Assembly (NCBI GenBank): GCA_029934875.1
Contig: JAOZLK010000033.1
Coordinates: forward strand, 1-15,619
Reading direction: 5' to 3'
Length of the DNA stretch: 15,619 bases
Source: Bacteroidales bacterium
Lineage (GTDB): Bacteria > Bacteroidota > Bacteroidia > Bacteroidales > GCA-2748055
A program made the translations under genes and the position numbers. Of this stretch, positions 6,391-13,208 are shown piece by piece (the first letter of the stretch is position 1; each line of letters starts with the position of its first letter). The notes under the pieces are model-generated. The model was given only the letters and a program-made list of their open reading frames with translations, was not told the origin of the DNA and did no database searches.

Positions 6391-8836
6391 TATATGTTAG
6401 ATTGAACTGATACTCAGGTATGAGCTCAATTTTTCTTATTTCAGACACATCACCCTTTGAGAAATCAATCTTCTCTTTATTTGGAATCTCATCCAGAAAT
6501 GGAGCATTCTTGTATATTGGCCTGAGATGGAAATACATTCCCTTCTCCAATATTTCAGGCAGGAAACGTTTAAGTCCTATGTTCCATGGCTGACCATAAT
6601 AAAAATGATCTGCAACGAGTCTACCATCAATAAATCCCAAACCCACATCTCCTAAATAGTCAATATTCAAATAAATATCGCTGATGCCATTCATGTTCAT
6701 CCGGCTAAAATCTATTGAAAACTTTTGACTGGAGACAATGGTGGTATCAACTGGAATTTCTTTCTCAATATCTGTACAAATATATGTAGCAAAATGGCCC
6801 AGGGTGGACCGTGAAAGTTCTTTTCCTTTGTGAAACAAAGCAGGTTCAATATCCGGTAGTATGGAAAAACGAATTGTATTGGTCCCAACACTTCTGGCAA
6901 TCAATTTCTCTCCATCATCGATAAAAGCAGATTCTGAAATAATGATCCTTTCTATTCCGTCATGGACCGTCAGCCAGGAATTTAGTGCTTCCTCTTTTTT
7001 TAACGTGGTTATCCTAACAGACTTACCGCCTTTTGTGTAAATGGTTGCAGTACTGTTTATGCCAGCCACCGGGTTTAAATATAGGAATTCTCCCTCCCTG
7101 GCGATTTCCCCTTCCTCAATATCGATACTAACTATTTCACTGGTCTCAAATTGATATTCCGGTTTAATTCCATTTACGGCAAAAAATATATAATGTGGTT
7201 CGCCTGAAATGTCTATTTTAGTCAGAAGCTGTGCGCTTGCATAATTTAGGTTCACATTCCCTAATTCCAGATTTATTGGGAATATTGCACTTTCATTTTT
7301 CAATAGTGTAAATGTTGATCGGTGAGGCACTGTAATATCCTCATCAGGGAGTTTGATGCTAATCTGTAGATCACTCAAATCTTTTCTTCTGCAATGATCC
7401 TGGTAGTTGGTCATGAACAAGAATCCAGAGTTTCCTTTTGCCCTCAATGAAAATCTTAAAGTTGAATCATCAGTAGGAGAAATGCTTAACTGGTTTTCAG
7501 CAACTATCGGAACCATAGGAGCCAATTGCTCACTAAAGCTATTAATAAAAAAATGCAAGGTCTTCAGATAATTATATGATTTGTTTAATTGTCCGAATTC
7601 TCGAATCGGGGCCTGGAAGTCATATGATATCTTTGGATAACCATAAGCATAATCACTAAAATAGTAATTCTTGCCAAGGGGTGTCGAACCACCATGATAC
7701 ATGTAATATCCAATACCATTCGCACCACTCCCAATCGATCGCACGACTAATGCCTCCAGGCTAAGAGGAGGAACCACCGGCCTCCTGTCATACCTGACCA
7801 TCATCCCACCACTCATTTCTGCACAAAAGGACGGATAATTCTCAGGAATATACCTGACCGGCATATAATCCGGATATTTATGTATATCCTTAAACAGATA
7901 GAAGGGTGAGGGTTCTGGTTCCGACCAATTTGGATAAGCGTAGGCAGCAGTTACAGGGAGAGTTTCATTCTCAATTGTTGCTGCATATCCCCAGCCGGTT
8001 GCCGTGTAGATCGGCACCTTCATTCCTGCTTTAATAGCAATCTCCTTCAGCCGCTTCATATAGTTCTCACCGTACTTCACAAACGGATGATCTTTGTTTT
8101 GCGACCCAACTCCTTCCATTACAAAATCCCTGTCATGTACCGGGACCGTCCACTCATGTGGTTGCCCGACATAGGAAAATGACCAGGGAGACCCAGAATG
8201 CTGATACTCATTTTCGATTTGAATCCCGATTATTGGCCCGCCGTCCTGATACAAATACCCCTGAAGTTGCTTTCCAATTTCTCCATACAATCGCTCAACA
8301 TAAAAAAGAAATTCCTCATCTAAAGACCTTACCTGGAAAGGTCTTCCATATAGCCAATCCGGCAGGCCTCCATTTCTAATAATCGTCCATATTTCATGTT
8401 TTGCGCAGAGATCAACGAATTTTCTTAGATCCCTATTATCCTTCCAGTTAAATATTCCTTCCTCCTCCTCGTGAATATTCCAAAAGACATAAGTTGGAAT
8501 TACTGTCAGACCTCCGGCTTTCATCTTCAATATCTCTTCCTCCCAATATTCATGCGGATATCTGCTATAATGAAACTCCCCCATGACCGGTATGTTTGGG
8601 ACTCCATTAATCATCATATAGAAATTATTGAAAGAGATGGAGTCTCCATTTGGGTTAGATCCTCCCAGATTCAGGTGACCATCGAAAATCTCCTTATCCT
8701 GAGAACGTGCATCAATCTTATATACTTTCACTCCCTTTTTGAGACTGATCTCTGACTCAAATAATATATTTGTGAACGCTGTGAGGGTGACAAATCCCAA
8801 CATTATTATTGCAGACATAAAAAAAACTTTCTTCAT
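6377..8836 (-). CDS. GH35 beta-galactosidase, exported
   Basis: This is an 819-residue protein with a hydrophobic N-terminal signal (MKKVFFMSAIIMLGFVTLTA). The GH35 TIM barrel occupies about residues 70-410: GEFHYSRYPHEYWEEEILKM, TYVFWNIHEEEEG, IIRNGGLPDW, then GPIIGIQIENEY with acid/base E210, and SFCAEMSGGMM with the likely nucleophile E340. The rest is beta-sandwich modules, ending in a jelly-roll with LNIDYLGDVGLGFIDGRL and GQPWNIGLKRFLPE, as in other bacterial GH35 enzymes. It should remove terminal beta-linked galactose from the non-reducing ends of galacto-oligosaccharides. There is no T9SS tail, so it is probably periplasmic. It lies 30 bases after the GH5-like gene and overlaps the GH123-like gene by four bases. 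Its 3' half looks distinctly more AT-rich than the neighbouring genes. Confidence 0.92.
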   Translation of the reverse strand: MKKVFFMSAIIMLGFVTLTAFTNILFESEISLKKGVKVYKIDARSQDKEIFDGHLNLGGSNPNGDSISFNNFYMMINGVPNIPVMGEFHYSRYPHEYWEEEILKMKAGGLTVIPTYVFWNIHEEEEGIFNWKDNRDLRKFVDLCAKHEIWTIIRNGGLPDWLYGRPFQVRSLDEEFLFYVERLYGEIGKQLQGYLYQDGGPIIGIQIENEYQHSGSPWSFSYVGQPHEWTVPVHDRDFVMEGVGSQNKDHPFVKYGENYMKRLKEIAIKAGMKVPIYTATGWGYAATIENETLPVTAAYAYPNWSEPEPSPFYLFKDIHKYPDYMPVRYIPENYPSFCAEMSGGMMVRYDRRPVVPPLSLEALVVRSIGSGANGIGYYMYHGGSTPLGKNYYFSDYAYGYPKISYDFQAPIREFGQLNKSYNYLKTLHFFINSFSEQLAPMVPIVAENQLSISPTDDSTLRFSLRAKGNSGFLFMTNYQDHCRRKDLSDLQISIKLPDEDITVPHRSTFTLLKNESAIFPINLELGNVNLNYASAQLLTKIDISGEPHYIFFAVNGIKPEYQFETSEIVSIDIEEGEIAREGEFLYLNPVAGINSTATIYTKGGKSVRITTLKKEEALNSWLTVHDGIERIIISESAFIDDGEKLIARSVGTNTIRFSILPDIEPALFHKGKELSRSTLGHFATYICTDIEKEIPVDTTIVSSQKFSIDFSRMNMNGISDIYLNIDYLGDVGLGFIDGRLVADHFYYGQPWNIGLKRFLPEILEKGMYFHLRPIYKNAPFLDEIPNKEKIDFSKGDVSEIRKIELIPEYQFNLTYSKEK

Positions 8837-8866
8837 TTTAATTGCGTTTTAAGAAGGCCTTAGCCT

Positions 8867-11419
8867 CTACTCCAGCCATATTCTTTCCAGGGCAAATCCA
8901 TGAGGATTGCCATATTCAGTTTCCGGAATCCCCGGTCCGATTGAGAACTGTATGCTTTCTATTTCAGAGATATCAAAGGGCCTCGGATTTGGATGATCGA
9001 ACCAGTAGGGCATCATTTTTGGATAGGCAGTGGGCAGCAGGGCCAGTTTATGCTCCTTAAGTGCACCCAGATCAAGGGTATGTTCCTCCAGTGTTTTTGT
9101 TAATTCAACCAGCCCTCCATAACAGGATCCATCGATCATTACCAGGGCCACCTGGATTTTCAGGGGCTTATCGTCCAGTGAAAGCCCTGATAGGAGCAGA
9201 CTCTTTTTCCCGGAAAGAGCTTCACTTCTTCCAGCTATGTTTTCTTTAAAGCAATACCTGAAAGAGTAATCATGTTCGTGGTTTTTCAGATTTCTTGCTC
9301 TTATTTCCACCATGGAAAGGGCAGGATCGGTTGATGGAACCACTTTATACCAAGCAGATCTTGCAGGACGTGTAATCATGTCAAAATCTTCCTGCGCATC
9401 GAAAAGTAATACGGGGGCGCTCTCCTTCACGATCCTTGTTTTCCATGCCTCCCACCCGTAGAAGTCCCAATCTCCCGGTTCTCCCTCAAGCCCTGCAGGG
9501 AATGTCATTGAGTGATCTTCAAACTCAACAACAATGCGATAATCCATGTAGCCAACCTTCAGGGACTCGGCTGGAATCTCGCCTGACCACGTATATCCGC
9601 CTTCATCCTTCATCCCGATGACCAGAGGTTTGCTCCCCGGGGGAGATGCATGCAATTTTACCGAAAGCGGCTTTTGGGGCGAGGCTATTCGTGCAGTGAC
9701 CCGGCAGGCTCTTCCCTCAGTAGATTCGGGAATAGCTTCATGCAGGAGATAGACCTTCTGACAATCTGCTTCGGGAGCTACAAATTCACTGAGCGTCATA
9801 TTTCTCAACTTCTCGTTCCCAATAAATTTGTTTTCGACTCCTTTCCGGGTTAGAAAATAAGTACCGGGACCAATCTGAAAATCCGATCCTTCTGCCACGG
9901 ACAGGTACTCATTGCCCGCATTAATGCCTTTTATCTCAAAGCCTTCACCCAGGTCATCCAAATCTACCGACATCTTCCATTCATTCCAGAGAATCACAGA
10001 GACTTCTTTTTTCGGACTGGCCCTTTCAAAAGGATCGCGTACCCAGAGGGCATCGGGCATCACTTCCAGCCTCCAGATCCCATCATCGAGCCTGTCCAGA
10101 AAATAGGCGCCTGTTCCCGGGTAATTGACAATAGCTGAGTTTCCATAACCGGCGACCTGCTCCAGTTTATTGTTGGCAGGGGGTAAACTTGAGGTATGAT
10201 TGGAATACAGAAATTTACGCTCCGAAACCAGTTCAGCCAGATCCTCCTCGTAACTTACCCTGAAGTCGGCAAATTTTCTGTTCGCGGGGTACTCGCCCTG
10301 CTTTTTATCCAGTGGAAGCTGGTGAAATGCTTCACCGGCAATCATTAAACTCAGACCCTTTTGAGGTGCGTAGGCCAGGTTCATATAATGGGTCTGGTAT
10401 TCGGTGTTCGCGTAGGCAATGTACATGGGATCGTAGGCGAACTGCGTGGCGAATTGAAATCCGGATTCCCTGAAGCTCCTGGCCATGGCAGGGTAGGTGT
10501 AGGAGCGGCCAAGGTCGGCCGGGTCAAATTCATAGATCACCTTTGCTTTATTCCTGAAGTCTTTATGATCCGAAAAGCTGATGGGGTAAGCATTAATATT
10601 GGGAAGGAAATTTCCCTGCTGCTCATGATTGGCCACCAGTCCGCTTGGGTACCACTGGAAGGTTCCTCCCTGCAGGTCGGCCTTCAGAAGTTCATCGAGT
10701 ACATGAAAGTTGTGGCTCATATTATACAATACCGGCTTTCTGCATCCTGTGCTCCGTATGGCCCCGATCATTGTCTCAAGATAGCTGCGGGTTAATTCGG
10801 CACTTGTATGTCCGGGTTCATTGTTGATCTCAATGGCAATGATATCGGGATCATCCTTGTAAGCGAGCCCCGTTTTGGGATTCACATGCATCAGGAACTG
10901 AACCAGGAAGTTCACCTGGAAGGGCCAGGTCTCCTGATTGCGTAAACACTCATCCTTGCCATAGATATCTGAGAATCCGGGTGTGGGAGTGTTGGGCTCG
11001 GGATATCCATTGCTGCCGAATTTCAGGGGTGTGAGTATGCTTTTTATCCCTCTTTCTTTAAGGCTGCTGACCAGGTAGTCCAGCACCTCCAGTTGTCTGG
11101 TGGGGATGATATTGCCGACGCTGTCACATATTTCTGAATCCCAGAGATGGCAGCGGTAGGCATCCAGTCCCATGCGTGCAAAATGGTAAACATCAGCGTC
11201 GATGGCTTTTTTATGATCCACCCCCAGCTTATCGTGGGCCCTGAACGCATGTGCAAAAGGAGTTGTATAATTTACCCCGAACAAACTCAGCTCTTCCTTT
11301 GTTTCACTCCATCTCATGATTCCCTGCCGGTCTACATAGACCGATGCTCCATCCTGGCTGAATACAGGGGCGGATATAAGCAGAGCCAGAAAGAAGAACT
11401 TACATCGATTTTTTTTCAT
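8867..11419 (-). CDS. GH5-like (clan GH-A) exported glycosidase
   Basis: This 850-residue protein has a clear signal peptide (MKKNRCKFFFLALLISAPVFS, cut before QDG). After VYVDRQGIMRW and LFGVNYTTPFAHAFRA comes a TIM barrel of the cellulase/GH5 type. DPDIIAIEINNEP carries the clan-A strand-4 acid/base (E201), and KVIYEFDP offers the strand-7 nucleophile (E297). Sugar-contacting features include the R-x-H segment YRCHLWDSE and YNMSHNFH. After the barrel there are linker-like beta regions (about 400-640) and a C-terminal sandwich (about 670-850, ending HGFALERIWLE) that resembles a galactose-binding-like module. Bacteroidota homologues are commonly labelled only as cellulase-like or as membrane/secreted proteins, so the substrate is unknown; context suggests a galactan-derived chain. 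It begins 10 bases after the GH53 stop, with AGGA four bases before its ATG. It has no T9SS tail. Confidence 0.8.
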   Translation of the reverse strand: MKKNRCKFFFLALLISAPVFSQDGASVYVDRQGIMRWSETKEELSLFGVNYTTPFAHAFRAHDKLGVDHKKAIDADVYHFARMGLDAYRCHLWDSEICDSVGNIIPTRQLEVLDYLVSSLKERGIKSILTPLKFGSNGYPEPNTPTPGFSDIYGKDECLRNQETWPFQVNFLVQFLMHVNPKTGLAYKDDPDIIAIEINNEPGHTSAELTRSYLETMIGAIRSTGCRKPVLYNMSHNFHVLDELLKADLQGGTFQWYPSGLVANHEQQGNFLPNINAYPISFSDHKDFRNKAKVIYEFDPADLGRSYTYPAMARSFRESGFQFATQFAYDPMYIAYANTEYQTHYMNLAYAPQKGLSLMIAGEAFHQLPLDKKQGEYPANRKFADFRVSYEEDLAELVSERKFLYSNHTSSLPPANNKLEQVAGYGNSAIVNYPGTGAYFLDRLDDGIWRLEVMPDALWVRDPFERASPKKEVSVILWNEWKMSVDLDDLGEGFEIKGINAGNEYLSVAEGSDFQIGPGTYFLTRKGVENKFIGNEKLRNMTLSEFVAPEADCQKVYLLHEAIPESTEGRACRVTARIASPQKPLSVKLHASPPGSKPLVIGMKDEGGYTWSGEIPAESLKVGYMDYRIVVEFEDHSMTFPAGLEGEPGDWDFYGWEAWKTRIVKESAPVLLFDAQEDFDMITRPARSAWYKVVPSTDPALSMVEIRARNLKNHEHDYSFRYCFKENIAGRSEALSGKKSLLLSGLSLDDKPLKIQVALVMIDGSCYGGLVELTKTLEEHTLDLGALKEHKLALLPTAYPKMMPYWFDHPNPRPFDISEIESIQFSIGPGIPETEYGNPHGFALERIWLE

Positions 11420-11429
11420 GTCCTGGCTC

Positions 11430-13208
11430 TTAGGTTCCTGATATCATGATAACTATTGTTTCGAATCTTTGAAGATCGGTGAAGTGCAATCTTACCATGT
11501 AAGCACCTTCACTGAGCATACCCAGATCAATGTTGTGCAAATCCCCGGCTGAGCAGTTCAATTCTCTATCAATCAATAACCTGCCCTGAAGATCGGTGAT
11601 GTTCAGGTATACCTTATCGCCCACATTAATTGAGATATTCAAACGATCATTCTGAATGGGATTGGGGAAAACATTAAATAGGGGTTCAGAGGCTACTAAA
11701 GCCTTGTCCTGGACCGAAACAGGCCTTATCTCCTCACAGCTCGACCAGACAAAGGCAAAGGTTTCCCCTTCAGATCCAGCCGGGATTATATATCCCCTGT
11801 CTAGGCCCCAGTGAACAATACATTCCTTGGGAACTTTCTCTCTTGCTGCCCAATCATCGTCATTTAAAAAGTAGTAAGCCCCGGCGGCACCGACTTCCAT
11901 TTCAGTGGTGTAGCTGTATATATTGTCGTCCTCCGGCTTCATGCTGTTTAACTTCCACTCTTCACCCTGGTCATTGGGAAATTCGCCCGTCACATAAACC
12001 CCCTTGGAGACATCCACACCAGTCATGTCTACCTTAAATGTAACTGGCACCTGGTAACCAAAAGACTTCATCCAGTTTACCCCATCGTGGAGATTGTAAT
12101 CAAAATCCCAGTAAGCTTTGTTTTCCCATGAAGAGCCTTTTCCCCAGGGATCTGCATAGATATAGCAATCACAACCCACCCACTCGTTTCCCCAGGTAAT
12201 TACACCTGATCCTCCATTGTTGATCACCTCCTGGGTGATGTCGGTGAGGTACTTTTTCTGGGTATCTGTTGTTGGCGGATTGGGATAGCCGGGGGGGATG
12301 TTTTCAGTCCCAAGGATATCCACGTGATTGTCGTTTCCCCCGGTTCTGAACATTTGTGCAGTCTCCATCACAAGGAGTTCTACATTGTATTTATTGACAA
12401 TATAATCCACGTAGGGCCCCAGGGAAGGGAATCCGGCATATTCATCTTTGTTCCAGGCATGGTACAGGGAAATGCCAATGATATCAAAATCAAGGTCGTA
12501 TGGCGTATGTTCCTCCAGCCACCACTTGGTTTGGTTTGGACCCATCATATGAAAACATACTTTAATATTCACCCCGTATTTAGCGGATATATCTCTGACA
12601 GCCTGAGAACCTGTATTATGCAGTGCCGCACTTCGGGCTGGATCATAGTCAGGAAGTTCTGATTCCGGAACATTTGGCATCAGGCGGTGCCAGACACTCT
12701 CGTTGCCAATGGATACAATTTCAGGAATAAGTCCCTCACTGCAATAATCATCAAGCACCTGGTAGGTATAGGCATATACCGAATCGGTGATTTTATCCAA
12801 ATCCATGGCAATCTCCTGCCATGCCAGGGGAGCCACGTAAGGATTTAGCTTCTGATCGTCTTCCAGGGCCCATGAGGTGTATCCGAAGGTGAGGAGTGTT
12901 TTCAGACCTGCGTCCTTTGCCCTTTGCATCCCGATCTTCACATTAGCGACCGACTTGTGGTCAACCAGGGTCCCCTCCGAGTAGCTGCTGGCATAGGGAG
13001 GGTGATCAAGTCGCAGTCGAACTATGGTGGCACCGTGGTCTGCCAGGCTCTGGAAGGGGTCTTTGGGAACACCATTCTCTTTAAATACGATTCCACACCT
13101 GGTCTCCAGGTAATCCGTAAATCCCATGGTACCCCCCACATAAAGTTCCTGAGACCATACAATTCCTGCCAGGGACCACATACCAATTATCAGAAGTGCT
13201 TTTCTCAT
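11430..13208 (-). CDS. GH53-family endo-beta-galactanase-like enzyme with extra beta module and T9SS tail
   Basis: This 592-residue protein has a signal peptide (MRKALLIIGMWSLAGIVWSQ). Residues about 22-385 match GH53, whose characterised members are arabinogalactan endo-beta-1,4-galactanases. Matching segments are VFKENGVPKDPFQSLADHGATIVRLRL, QRAKDAGLKTLLTF, PEIVSIGNES with acid/base E170, DFDIIGISLYHAW, and LLVMETAQMF with nucleophile E282. The usual HYSDxWADPxxQ loop reads GYTSWALEDDQKLNPY here (residues 109-124), so His is replaced by Gly and the substrate may differ from plain beta-1,4-galactan. Residues about 387-491 (VTFKVDMTGVDVSKGVYVTGEF ... FAFVWSSC region) form an added module resembling a starch-binding or CBM20-like sandwich. 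Residues about 509-592 are a standard T9SS type A sorting domain (FPNP, YLNITDLQGRLL, GAYMVRL). The ATG shares one base with the CotH stop (TAATG). Confidence 0.9.
   Translation of the reverse strand: MRKALLIIGMWSLAGIVWSQELYVGGTMGFTDYLETRCGIVFKENGVPKDPFQSLADHGATIVRLRLDHPPYASSYSEGTLVDHKSVANVKIGMQRAKDAGLKTLLTFGYTSWALEDDQKLNPYVAPLAWQEIAMDLDKITDSVYAYTYQVLDDYCSEGLIPEIVSIGNESVWHRLMPNVPESELPDYDPARSAALHNTGSQAVRDISAKYGVNIKVCFHMMGPNQTKWWLEEHTPYDLDFDIIGISLYHAWNKDEYAGFPSLGPYVDYIVNKYNVELLVMETAQMFRTGGNDNHVDILGTENIPPGYPNPPTTDTQKKYLTDITQEVINNGGSGVITWGNEWVGCDCYIYADPWGKGSSWENKAYWDFDYNLHDGVNWMKSFGYQVPVTFKVDMTGVDVSKGVYVTGEFPNDQGEEWKLNSMKPEDDNIYSYTTEMEVGAAGAYYFLNDDDWAAREKVPKECIVHWGLDRGYIIPAGSEGETFAFVWSSCEEIRPVSVQDKALVASEPLFNVFPNPIQNDRLNISINVGDKVYLNITDLQGRLLIDRELNCSAGDLHNIDLGMLSEGAYMVRLHFTDLQRFETIVIMISGT

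Noticed and set aside
10361..10795. A 144-codon + strand open frame inside the GH5-like gene.
   Set aside because: It lies fully antisense to a gene with strong family motifs, and its translation has no domain-like pattern.
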